Assembly (NCBI RefSeq): GCF_030936135.1
Contig: NC_082595.1
Location: 20,597,930-20,661,929, forward strand
DNA length: 64,000 bases
From: Gavia stellata
Taxonomy: Eukaryota; Chordata; Aves; Gaviiformes; Gaviidae
Direction of reading: 5' to 3'
Positions 24,358-36,432 of this stretch are shown one piece after another. The number at the start of each line of letters is the position of its first letter. The first letter of the stretch is position 1. The position numbers and the translations under genes were made by a program. Below the pieces are notes generated by a model. The model was not told where the DNA came from, ran no database searches, and saw nothing but the letters and a program-made list of their open reading frames with translations.

Positions 24358-26460
24358 GCTGGCTGAGTTGTACAATGAGCAAGGGTGGAGCTGGGCTTTT
24401 GCCCTGCTGCCCTTGGAGCTGGGTCACAGTTGGAGATGGCTGCCCTTCACTCCTTCCTAAGCTTCCTGCATTCAGCCCTATAAATACCATCCTGTGGTGT
24501 GGAAGGAATGTACGTGCGCTGCTGTTTACAACCATGCTCTCCTGGCTTATCTGAGCAAGCCTGGGTGTGCAGCCTGGGGTGACAGGCAGCCACGTCACCT
24601 TGAGCACAGCACTTTAGGCTGTTGTGGGCAGAACGGGCTGTGGCGGGTGCTTCCTTGCAGCCACAAATTCCACTGGAGCCTAATTAAAGGGACGCTTTCT
24701 AGGGCACACATCTAACCCGTGGTTTGTTTTTAAAAATAGCTTCGACCTTATCAAGGGGTTTGCGATTGCCTTCTCTCCATGAGAACAGCTTGTTCTCTTG
24801 GGACAAGCAGAGGCAGAAAGGCTTCCTTGTGGAGGTGACTTGTGTCACTGAAGGGATTTGCCTGTTCTCAACTTGTTTTTGTGTCAGGAAGTGGCATCTG
24901 CTGAGTCCGGTCCTGCCAGACACTTAGGAAATGAGACATGCTGCTGTCACAGGAGCGTGAGGCAACCCTGCCAGACTGGTTGCTACTTCTCTTTACATGA
25001 GGACTTTGGGAAACTTGTCACTTAGCCATGTGAGGACTGTCATTAATGGGAGTGACTCTTTAATTCCTTCCTCTGCTGATTACCAGCAGATCTGCATGCA
25101 CCAGAATGAGCTTCTTGTGCTTCCTGAAATCTTGCAACAATTGTGTTGTGAAGTATTAGACCCCCCACTGACAGCAATGTAGCAGCTTTCCAGCACAGGC
25201 TGTCTGCTGGAAGGAGAGAAGCTCAATGGCTGCAATTAGGATAGTGCAGTTCAGAAATGAAGGGGAAATAGCACATGGAAATACAGCTGCACTTTACATC
25301 ATTATCACTGCCTGAAAGGCGCTCTCCTGTGGCTCTGGGAGGGGAAGCCTGCAGCTGATGAAACTCTTTGCAAAGTGTGTTTCCAAACCCCACCCAATGC
25401 TGCCTTGACGTGGCACGTTCCTTCCTCCTGCCCTAAGAGCTGAGTTCAAATTATTGACAGCAGCACTTCAGGAAGAGGCCAGCGGGCTCCTGGCAGCTAC
25501 TGGTGTGGCATGGAGCTGAGCCCTCCTGGGCAGCTGAGGCCAAGCATGCCCTGGAGCCAGTCTCTCCCTCTGTCAGTGCCTACTTGTCCCCTCCATGATA
25601 CTCTGTTTTGTTGGCTGTTATAATTTGTGGAGCAGTGGGGCAGCCACTCTGATGTGAACTGTGGCCCAAAGAGCTGAACAAGGCATTCAGCAGAGCATGA
25701 TCAAAACAGCTACTGGTCATCAAGTTGCATGTAGTATCACTCAGAGGCTGAGGAGGAAAAATGTGATCATACACTCTGCGATGGAGGAAAGCTTTCACAG
25801 AGGGCTGTGTGACTGGCATGTTTCCTATCCCTTCCATGAGGACTCCAGCAGTAAGCTATTTATGTGTCAATAGCAATTACCAGGAAATGGTGCCAAGATT
25901 TCAAAAAGCCGAACAAAAAGTATGCCCGTACAGCTCCAGCTTCCTCAAATCTTATGTGACATGAGCAGTCTTTCTTGTGTGCTCCAGAGCTGGTGATAAG
26001 CATCACACAATACACTGCTAAACAGAGGGAATTGCCAAACTGTCTATAACAAAAATCCTGAGATAGAAAAATTAGCGTCTTCCCCGTGGACAGGGGAGAA
26101 GGAACCACAGGGCTAAGCTACCATTTGTAAGTTATATAGTAAGGGGGCAAGGCCTGCAACTGCAGCCAGAGGAGAGAGAACCACCATGAGGTAAAGGCTG
26201 GATAGGGGTTCAAGCCGAGACTTGGCTGGAGAGTGGCTGGGATAAGCCACTGTGCTTACAGTGCCTGCTTTTACAGTAGGAACAGAATTACTGAGCAGGG
26301 ATGCTATGGAAATACTCATGGCAGGAGGTATAGGTGAGAGTATAATGCAGTTTCTGGTAGCACCAAGCAGGCAGAGGCAAGAGAGCAGCCACCAGCTAAA
26401 CTGGGTACATCCAGCATCATATGCAATTCACAAGTTCCAGTTCCTCTTAGACTTGGGGTA
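24358..26460. other. Intergenic interval between the convergent GTPBP2 and POLH genes
   Basis: About 2.1 kb of unique-looking sequence with only short chance frames. I saw no tRNA, known repeat or conserved protein signature. Confidence 0.6.
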
Positions 26461-26467
26461 GAGATAA

Positions 26468-26473
26468 TTTATT
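26468..26473 (-). terminator. Poly(A) signal for POLH
   Basis: TTTATT on the plus strand gives AATAAA on the minus strand, 113 bases past the POLH stop codon, implying a short 3' UTR of roughly 130-150 nt. Confidence 0.65.
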
Positions 26474-26585
26474 AGATGTTTCTGCATTAAAACCTGACAG
26501 GCACTATAAAAACTTTTAACTGTATTTAAAAACATTGATTCTTTAAAAACACTGATTATCTAAAAACTGCCAGCGTGGCTGGGAG

Positions 26586-29500
26586 TTAAGGAGGTAAGCG
26601 CTTAAAGAAAAAATCTAAAGTTCTTGTCACACCTTCTCTGGGTCGTTTTGCACTAGATTCTGCTGGAGTCTTGGGCTTGTTCTTTGCCTTGGCAGGAGAC
26701 CTGGAAGCTGCAGCCTTTGGGCTGGGAGCTGCTGCCGAAGCCACGGGAGCACTGGGCTCCAGGAAGGAGCTTTGCAGCTCCAGAGCAAAGTGATAGTCCA
26801 TGTGCTCTGGGAACTCCCACACCAGCACGAGCTGGCCACACTTCTCGCAGCGCTGCTGGTCCCCCGGCGAGGCAGGAGGGAATGGGGTGAGCTCAGGAAA
26901 GGGTGGCAAATTCTGCTCGTTTCCCTCCATAGCTGGCTCTAATTTCAGAAGGGTCCTGGAGCTGGGTGGAGTCGAGGGTACTTGTATAGCATCAGCCAGC
27001 GACTTCTCACAGGGAAGCCTCTTGTAAGGAGAAGTAGGGCTCCCATCTCTGGGACTCCACTTCACAGGGGACTCCAGGTCACACTGCACAGAAGCAAGTC
27101 CAATGCCATCTCTCTCTTGGTGCTCTAGGGAGCTGGACATAGGTGACTCTGCAGTGGCAGCAGCAGGCAGGCTGGTTGCTACTGCCATCTGTGACTGCTG
27201 CCTTTCTGCCACCTTTTGGAAGAATGACTCAATAGCATTAGCTGGCTTCTGCCTAAGCTCTTTGCTTGGGCTCCTAAAGAACTTGACCCTGGGCCTCCTT
27301 GAAGACGTGGCGTTTTGGCTGGCAGTGGCAGTGCCATCATGCTGGGTATCACTCGTCAGGAAGGTGGCGATGCCTGCAGAGAGTGTGGCAGGCTCTGAGA
27401 ACTTGCTTGCCGAAAGAAGCACTGATATGAGCGGTGGAGACCTGCAAAGGAGAGACTAACATCAGTTCAGATGCCAACCTGGAAAGCAAGAAGTCTTTTG
27501 AGGTAAGACTTTAAGCAACATAAAATGTTCACAGGCAGGGGACACGGGAAGTGCAGTCTGGATATCTGACAAGGGGTGGGAGAGATGTTTTCTCTGACAA
27601 AATGTTAGTATTGCTACCCCCAGAACAGAGTCTCACAGACATAGCAGGGTGCGTTGGGCAGAGCAGAAAGCCTCTTTCCAGAACAGCATTTCCCAAAGGA
27701 AAGGGCACAGGAGCAGCTGGCTGCCAGCCTGGACTTCCAGTCCACTACAGGCCCAAGCTGCTGTGAGACTCCCAGACAAGGTGAGAGGGCCTTAAGGGAG
27801 CAGCAGCCTTGTTGGAGCATAACAGACGGGACCTTCTTGCCTTAACTATGCCTCAGCCTTCACTGCAGAGCAGGAGGAGAGAAGGAAATAACGTTGAATA
27901 TGGGAGCTGTGCACCTTAGTTTTCCTTCCTGCCCCAACAGCCTCCTCCCAAAAAGCACCTTTGTCCTTAGGGGAAGAAAACAAGGCATAGCTAGCTTCTC
28001 CAGCCCAGCAGGGCAAGGACTGCCTCGCTCCAGTTGGCAGGCTCCAGCCCCCTACCAGTAGCAATCATCAGCTCCAAGTACAGAAGTGTCTCGATGGATG
28101 TGGGGCTAGGAAGAGGCTAGGCTCTCACAGCTGTCCTACTGCTAACAAGTGGAGATCGCTGTACTCCGCTCTGCATGTGCTGGGGATGACTTTTCCTGCC
28201 AGTCAGCATAACACTCTCATTCCCTTCTGTCAGGTCCCTGGCTCATCCTGCACCTCCTGCAGCAGAGTAACCCCTGACAGGAATGCGAACCACTTCCTCC
28301 CACACTCACCAGGCCGCTTGGTGAGCCCCAGCCATGTTGCAGTTTTGGATGAGGGCAAAGGCATCGTTGCACATCTTCTGGGCATCATAGCGGGACAGAG
28401 CGCAAAAGCGGGACACCCGGATGTCTCCCGGCATGCGGATGACCACCATCAGCTGCTTGGCCACTCGGTGATTCTGCAGAGAGAAGAGGTAGCTGTGTTT
28501 CAAGCGACACCTGCAGGAAAGAGCAGGAAAGGCCGAGGAGACAGTCTCGCTGCCCAGCACCCTGTACGATCAGCTACCACCTCCGGATGATGCTGTGTGA
28601 CAGATGGCAGCTTGTCCTGCCTGGCCTGATCTCCAGGGGATGAGCTACAGGACAGCCAGTGCTTGTACAGCTGTGCCACAGAGGATGGGAAGCAGTTAGT
28701 CCTTGCTTTCCTTCAAAGGCAGCTGCGTACCTTTCTTTGGCCCTCCTGCAGCGATGAAGCTAGCAGATTTCACCCTGGCCTGCAGTCTACCATCTGAATT
28801 TGAGCCTATCGCTTCCTCTCACAGCCCACAGCACAGGCAGAGCTGCATCAAAGGGCTTGCAAGGGAGCAGCGTTACAGCAGGATGAAGGTGCAGTAGCTT
28901 TCAGGTCTCTGCATCCTAAAGCACGGGACAAGGACTGTCATTAGCCCTGCAGTTCTGGGGCAAAACCATCCTTCCTGGCCAGGCTCCTGCACACCTCTTT
29001 ACTTGGGGCACCTCAGCACACAGGCACACATCTGAGGGTGAGCAGTTTTCCTCCCCCACCACACACCACCCTCAGTCTCTTGCAAACAGCTCATGGTGCA
29101 AAGCTGCACAGCTTCCTGAAGGCCAGCAGGAAGAATGCTGTCCCCGTGCCGCTGCTCCTTACCTGACTCCTGTCCTTGATCAGTCTGGATTCCAGCTCCA
29201 AGGCCAGCTGCAGGAGCCAGTGTTGCACCTGGACAAAACAGTGGTAACAGACAAGTTGGGCCTCTGCTCACAGCACTGCCATGAGGCCAGAGCAATGCTC
29301 CACACACTGGGGAATGCTAGAGGGGGATCAGACTGGAACGGACACAGACTATCACAAGGCCCTGTATCTGGAGTGCTCCTGGAAAAATCGGCCCAGGTGA
29401 GGATTCAGTGCTGGAGGCAAGGCATTGTAGATATCATACAGGTCCTGCAGCATTACTACTAGACTTTGCCAAGTAATCTGGGTCCCTTGCCCTGGATCTC

Positions 29501-32500
29501 TCTTTGCGTCTCCCTACAGTTCTGTGAGAACCTCTCCCCAGGGATAAGGTGCATCCTCCCTCTTTCTTTGGGCTAGTTACCTGCTTTCTAGCAACCAAGC
29601 CCTTGAAGCTTGGCACTATGAATACCTTTTGAACACCCCGGGCCCACAGTTTTGCTTGTGGGAATTACAAGGTTGGACCTCTTTGTGCAAAAGTTTGTCA
29701 AAGCATTTCTGTCAAACAGGGATTTCTCTAATTTCTGGGGCCCAAATCACCTCCTCCCACTGAGCCCCTAGGCTGAGTTTCAAGGCACCATGACACAGAA
29801 AAGCAGCCGTTTTGCAAGCTAGTCTCAGCTTTTAGAGTTCTCCTCTTCTCCAGTGCAAAAGCCAAGCCTTGTGCTAGATGTAGGCTTCCCCTACCTCCTT
29901 CTGTGTGGCCAGGGCTGTCCTCCCAGGGAAGTTCTTGCTGCAGCCAATGGACTGGGGCAGGTACCGGTTTTTGACAGGTTCCTCTTCAATTCCTCTGCAC
30001 AAGTCATAGAGCCAGGACCTGAAAGCCAGAGGAAGCATGAGGTGAAGGCAGCCACAGACAGGCAGGCATCACTGGGCAGCAAGTCAGCCTTCTGCTGAGC
30101 TGTGCTTTCAGCTTTGTGCAAGCTGTGACTGCCTGTCATCCCCATCTCTGCAGCCGCAGCTGAACAGGCAAGGCTTCCTTCAGGCCACAACTGCCTGTCA
30201 GCGCAACTCCTCCTCCTCTTCTGAAGCAGCAACAGGTCACCACTCTGCAGGGCACCCCAACCGCCACTCCGGGCCCTGAAGTGGTGTTGCAGGCTCCAGT
30301 CCAGCCTTGTTAATTTGCTCTGTAATGAGACTGTCAACCCTGCCTGCTTCCCAGCCTGCAGGGAACCCTTCCACAGCCTCGCCCCATCCTTAGACACTGT
30401 AGAGGAAGGCAGAGGAGCTGGCTGACAGGCAAAACATTATCCTGGGGAGGGTGCCTGGGAGCAGGTGAGACTGGAAACCTGTTTGTGGGCCTGCCAGACC
30501 AATGCTTCTCAAAGATGTCACTGAAGTTTTACCTTCCAACCTTGCTAATCACTGCAGAACAACCTGTGACTGAAAGGAAGTGTCAGTTCCTGCCAAAAGC
30601 CAAGTTGGGGTAAGTGGTTTATCGTTACCCAGTTTTGTCTCCAAAGTGAGTCTGGAGTTCTGTCTCGCTGAACTGCGTCAGCTGCCCGATGTACTCTACT
30701 CCCAGGATGTCTGTGATGGCAGTGCCAAGCTTGCCTCCTAGGTTACGGCTACGGCAGAGAAAGAAAGAAAAAGAGAAAACAAAGTGAAGTATCATCTGGA
30801 GACTATGTCTGCAGCCAACTCTTCTTGTAGCAGCTAGAAGCAGTCAGGAACAAGCACAACAAAAGGGAACACTTGGTACATAACAGTTCTTCTGCTCGTA
30901 GTAGGACACATAGGAGTTGAAGTGGGAACTGTTCCTTAGCTCACCCAGTTTCAGTGTTTCTCCCTCAGCTCCACCTTCAAAACATGATCCCAATCCATGC
31001 TCTGAAGAATGCCTCACACGCTCCCTGCTTCCTCTACACAAGCAGGACCCTTACCTGCCTCCCCCTCCCCTCCCCATCCCTAGTGAGACACTGAAGGCAG
31101 ACAGCAGCAGTGCAGGTCTGGAGAGCAGGACCAGGGATCCATTCCTCTGGAGCAGCAGTGCTGGTAACTCTTCCCTACACTAGGAAAAGTACTTGTGTGC
31201 AGTGTGGATACTCAAAACCAAACCACATCTGCTCTCTGGGAGCACGGCTGAGTCACTCACAGTTGCTCCTGGCTTACACCTATGCACCCCAGCAGTCATC
31301 CTGAGCACAGCTCTACCCAGGGACAGGCTGCCCACAGAATGCTAGTGGGCTCTTCAAATGGGGTCCCTTCACTGGTAGGGCTGCAGGACCCAAGCATGCA
31401 CCTCCTGAACTGTCACTCACAGCTGTGAGGGATTACTGGCAGGATATCCTCTCCATTTCTTACAAGCATTGATGAGCAGTTACTGTGGAGTTGAAAGCCT
31501 TTGCTGGCTGCTATCAATCAGCATCAAATTGCTCTCTATTGAGTGGCTAGGAACAGTTTCCTACCTTCAAGTGACTTTAGTTCTGCTCACACAAGCAATG
31601 ATGACAAACCAACAGGAGCAAGTACAACAATGAAGACAAACAGGGCTCTCTTCCTGATAAAAGCCTGGATTGTGGAAGCACAGCACCAGCATTTCAAATA
31701 CATGGTCTTGCCACAGAGCAGCTCAGCCTGAGCCCCAAGCTGCACAAAAGCAGGCAGCTCCACAGTACTTACATATTGCTGACAGGCAGTTGACTGAAGA
31801 GCTGCGGGACAAATCGCGAAGATACTAGTGTCTGGCGGTTGGGCTTGTTTAACCCACAGGCCAGTTTTGCTAGTGTCTGTAACACAGAAGAGGGTGGAAA
31901 CCCTGTTATTACAAACTTTGCACAGACTCTATTGTGACTCTACCTAATGGCTTGTGCTGTATCACCTCTAAAAGCTGCCTTTGGAATAGCTGCTAGGAAG
32001 GATGTGCAGGTTGCACCGTTGCTTGCTGCCAGGTAGTACCCACTCTGGGACTTGGCACGCACTGGCTGGGTACTCTGAAAGCACTGCTGCTTCCAGACTT
32101 CTAGCTCTGCAAAGTGCTGGACTCCTGCTCCAGGCAGCTTAGGAGATCTATCACCTGTACTGATTAGCTTAGTTTTCCATCAGGCAAGCATGCTACAGCT
32201 TCCAAAGCATCCCCATAATCCTCATCAGGCTATTTCTCTCACTATGTCTTGCTCCTTCATCTTTTACGTTTGTCTTGCTTTTTCTCAATGTCACTATTTT
32301 AATCTTCTCTCTGAGAGGTTCACAGCAGCATAATGCTGGAAAAGGCAATCTGCAAAATACAGAATTGCTAGCCTAGAAGGGATGTTGTCTAGCCTATCTG
32401 CTATACGGTTTCCCCTCCCACTCTAACTTACCACAGGATGAAAAATACACAAACCAGTTTGAAATACGTTTAGCTGAGTGTTTGGGGTTTTTTTGAACAA

Positions 32501-35500
32501 GTCTAACAATTTCCTCTTTCACTGCTTTACCACACATTCTATAACTAAGCAAAATTTCTTTCCTGCCTATTAAGCTATGATCTTTATTAACCGCCTGTTT
32601 TACAGGCTTATGTATGTTCTCACTCTTTTCTAGACAAAGTAGATCCCTTTCCTTCAACTTTTAATATACAGTCATTTTCCAGATGTCCAGTTATTGTTAT
32701 TCTTGTTTCACTGGAGACTCTTCCAAGTTTACCCACACTGTTCATAAAGTGAAGAGCTGCAAGCTGAACCAATCACTGAGACTTTGTGGGGAGAAATAAT
32801 TTACTTCTTCTGACACCTTCTCTAATCTGCACATGCTGAACAGGATTTGCCATTTCTACAAGAGCACTCTTACTACTGACTCATCCTGCTGCTTGTCCAC
32901 AGTAACTCTAGGCTACTTCCTGCGACTTAGGAAAAAAGCAGCCAGCAGGCTTTTGGCTATAAAACACAAAAACAGCCAGTGAGGAGCATAAGAAGCACTG
33001 CTTGATGATTTAAGACTGTTTCTGGGCTTTTCCAAGCCCAGAATTTTCAGCTCTAATTTCATCTCCCAGAACTCCCACAGCCCAGGCTCTGAGCCCCATC
33101 TGTGCTTATCATGACCTGAATTCCTACAGCTTTTTCCTCTCTATTGGCTTCAGTGAAAATACTGGCTTTTAGCAGGCCTCAGACAGATGCCCTCAGTATC
33201 CCACTCTAAACATCCCAATTTCAGTGCAACTCACTGAAGAAAATCATTATGGAAAACAATAAGATTTTCTTCAGCTAGATACATGCTCTTCAGATAAGCT
33301 CAGTCATATTGTGTTTTGCTAGGGTGTCATCATCAGCTTATGCGGCTCAGGGTGAGATGCATTAGAAACCTTAAGGTCAACACCTCACATCTGCACCTTC
33401 CCCTGTACATTAGGCCACTTACGCTGTCAAAGAGCGCACATAAATGAGTTTGGCATGAGTGCTTCTTGCTAAAACCATGCTGTTATCCTACAGGTGCTTC
33501 CAAATAGCTCATTCAATTATTTGGTCTTTTATCAGCTGGGTTCCTGGTGTACTCTAACAAGTTAGCTCACTAGGAAGAAAAGTCCCTCAGAAGAGTTTTC
33601 TTCAGGAAAAAATGAGAGCTTGAAGCACGAAACCTCCACCTTGAGTTTTAGGCAACAGTGGCTGTAGCCAGAGAATGGTTTTTACTGACACAAATTCCCA
33701 GCGACTTGGAGGAAGAAGAATACCAGTTTGGGGCACTGAGGTGAGTCGGGTTGCTTTTCCTCTTCTGGTCCAGCAGTCTTTAGCCCTGCTGGCCGTGCTT
33801 TGGGTGATGCTCAGCCAGCTGCTGAGAGCAGCCACAAGAGCACCTCGTGCATGACAGCAGCTGCAGAAACAAACAGACTTTGATGCTGCAGCTATAGAGG
33901 GTTTCCTGCTGGGTGAAACACAGGGTGGTTTACTGAGAGCACCTAGCACTCATTTCCTTCTTTGCAGAAAACGTTTGTACCTACAGAGGTGAGCTGGCTG
34001 TGGAAGCACTGTAGCATGTTCTGCACAGCCACATGTAGACTCTGGTAATCTCTGCATTGTGCTTGCTAGTATAGATATACGGTTCTTCAGGGACAGCACA
34101 GTACATCGTAATTTCCTTACTCCCTTTAAAAAAAAAAAAAAGAGAAGAATAATGCTGGAATAGAAAATGGAAGCTGGTAGAAGCTGCTAGGGATAGCAGG
34201 GATGTTCTCTGTTATTCTTGATTAAAGAGAGCAAAAAGGCAAATTGAACATCTCTTCCACTGGAAATTTCTACACTAGTGATCTTCCTCAGTTAACTCAT
34301 TTCTGCCTCACAGTCTGCTCTAGTTTCAAAGTGAACTAGTGCAGAACTAGCTTCAGTACCTGTGTACAGCTGACAATAGTTCCAGTTGTTTCTACAGCAG
34401 TCTAAAATGAAATTTATCTTCCTTAAGTTCCAAAGCATCATTCAGTCTTTATCTTTTTCTTTTTTCAGTCAGAGCCTGCATCTTTAAAATCATAACTGTA
34501 CAGATAAGCCCCTTTTGCAAAGAATGAAATGAGTGCTAGGTGCTCTCAGTAAACCGCCCTGTGTTTCACCCAGCAGGAAACCCTCTATAGCTGCAGCATC
34601 AAAGTCTGTTTGTTCCTGCAGCTGCTGTCATGCACGAGGTGCTCCTGTAGCTGCCCTCAGCAGCTGGCTGAGCATCACCCAAAGCACGGCCAGCAGGGCT
34701 AAAGACTGCTGGACCAGAAGAGGAAAAGCAACCCGACTCACCTCAGTGCCCCAAACTGGTATTCTTCTTCCTCCAAGTCGCTGGGAATTTGTGTCAGTAA
34801 AAACCATTCTCTGGCTACAGCCACTGTTGCCTAAAACTCAAGGTGGAGGTTTCGTGCTTCAAGCTCTCATTTTTTCCTGAAGAAAACTCTCCTGGGGGAC
34901 TTAAAATCCTTTTCTCTTCCTAGCAAGCTAACTCATTAGGGTACACCAGGAATCCAAGCAGTAAATAGAGTGCTGACTGCATAGGCCACGTCTCTGGGAA
35001 AAAAAACTCCTCCCCTTCCCAGGTGTCCTATAATTTCCCTGAAGGTGTGCTCACACATGGCTGCATTCCCCACTCAGCTCATCTTCTATGGGAGACTTGG
35101 AAGAGTGCATAGAAGAGTGTCTACAGCACATTCTGACTCTGCTAATCAGAAGAAATCAGGCGGATGTCTTACACACGTACCTTGTTGTGTGAAATCCCAG
35201 CTGAACACCTGAATCCAGTGGCTGCTTCTACAGCCACCCTCATTTCTTCCACAATTATTGCACCCATGGTCAGCTGCAGGTCAGGACAATCAGGGTTATC
35301 GAAAGACAGCGACGCTAGCCACTCGTGCAAGCCACGTTGCCGCAGCTCCTCTAGAAAAGGGATACAAAGAGGATCAGCGTGGGCATTTCTTGCTGGGCCC
35401 AGCAAAGGGACCGGTAGCATCGGCCAGCCCCAGCCAACAGCCACATGCTTCTGTAACTACAAGCCAACAGCAAGGATGAAAAGCGGGCACCTTAAGAGCC

Positions 35501-36432
35501 ACTCGCTGGGCAAAACAGAGATGACGTTTACCGTGCTTTTGCTTCAGGGGAGATAAAGCAGCCCACCCCCTACCTCACTTGATGTACAGGGAGCGTTACA
35601 GTGCAGCAGGAGAGGGACCGCACAGAGCGGTGCTGAGGGACGCGGTGTGTGGCCTCAGAGCAAAGCCGTTAGAGCCGCCCAGCCGCGGTATGCAAAGCGC
35701 CGGCCCCGGCGGCTGAAGCCCCGCGGGGCCGGGGCCGGGGCCGGGTCGGTGCGTACCCTTCCCGCCGGGCTGGGGGCCGGGGTCGTCGGGCAGCCCCTGC
35801 ACGAAGGTGGTGGGCAGCAGCGCGGCCGCCAGGGGGCCACCCCGCAGGGCCCGCAGCCGCTCCCGCGCGCTGCCCGTCAGGTCCAGGTACGCCTCGTCGA
35901 TGCTGGCCCGCTCGATGGCGGCGAAGCGCGACAGCACCTGCATCACCTCCGCGCTGGCCTCCCGGTACCTGCCGGGCGGCGGGAACAACCTCAGGCGCCG
36001 CCCCGCGTAAGGCGGCCCCCGCCGCCGCCACCACCCCCGGCCCGATCCCCGGCCCCGCTCACCGGGTGAGGTCCGCCTTGCCCCGCGCCTGCGGCACCCG
36101 CGCCAGCGCCAGTTCGGGGCACAGCGCCCGCGCCTCCGTCGCCCACATCCCGCGGGACACGCCGAAGGCGCGCGCCTCGTAGCTCACCGCGATGATCCTG
36201 CAAGACACGGAGGGCAGTGCAGGGCGGGCCGGGCCGGGCCGGGCCCACGGGAAGCGGTGCAAGGGGCCGGGGCCCGCAACGGCGGTGGCACCTACCCGCC
36301 GCCCTGCCACTCGGTGTACTGCACCACGGCGCAGGGGCGACCGCGCAGTTGTGGGTCGAGGCGCTGCTCCACCTGCATGAAGAAGCAGTCCATGTCCACC
36401 AGGGCGACCACGCGCTCCCGCCCCCGTGACAT
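26586..36432 (-). CDS. POLH: DNA polymerase eta
   Basis: Seen: coding exons on the minus strand 36432-36296, 36197-36063, 35968-35757, 35350-35181, 31876-31773, 30748-30629, 30018-29895, 29228-29163, 28473-28310 and 27441-26586 (TAA 26588-26586). Total 2088 nt, 695 residues (human 713), frame kept at every join. Catalytic metal ligands Asp13 (LVDMDCFF) and Asp115/Glu116 (SIDEAYLDL) are present, as are VVQYTEWQGGG (Gln38) and SYEARAFGV (Arg61). Little-finger segment GCSKNFPG is intact. The C-terminal exon carries a PIP-like ANAIESFFQK (478-487), a UBZ zinc finger with Cys609, Cys612, His624, His628 (CEKCGQLV, EHMDYHFALEL), basic stretches, and a terminal PIP box TRTLDFFFKRLPP (683-695). Known: Y-family polymerase for error-free bypass of UV cyclobutane dimers, recruited by ubiquitylated PCNA; human loss causes xeroderma pigmentosum variant. 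The C-terminal linker is diverged, as usual. Confidence 0.97.
32600..33590 (-). repeat. Ancient CR1-like LINE, reverse orientation, in POLH intron 4
   Basis: Two zones read as reverse-complement CR1 in the expected order. At about 32615-32950: CACTCTTTTCTAGACAAAGT, then the segment ending TTTCTACAAGAGCAC...CTGACTCATCCTGCTGCTTG and TGTCCACAG. At about 33425-33590: GCTGTCAAAGAGCGCACATA, TTGCTAAAACCATGCTG, CAGGTGCTTCCAAATAG. Between them little is recognisable, so it could be one old copy or two. Indels are many; borders are approximate. Judged by eye only. Confidence 0.55.
33535..34955. repeat. Large inverted repeat (arms ~435 bp, spacer ~540 bp) in POLH intron 4
   Basis: The left arm (about 33535-33970) is the reverse complement of the right arm (about 34513-34955). 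Over the inner ~360 bases I count only about five mismatches. The outer ~60 bases (33535-33600 against 34885-34955) are more diverged, with several substitutions and an indel of 8-12 bases, and look derived from a CR1 fragment. The spacer (33971-34512) is AT-rich with an A run at 34126-34141 and is not recognised. Both arms carry the same open frame of 115 codons (33949-33602 minus, 34533-34880 plus), probably by chance. In POLH pre-mRNA the arms could form a long hairpin. Confidence 0.9.

Noticed and set aside
33602-34880. Two near-identical 115-codon open frames on opposite strands in POLH intron 4
   Set aside because: They are the same sequence in the two arms of the inverted repeat. No family resemblance, no splice or promoter context; similarity of the proteins only reflects the DNA repeat.
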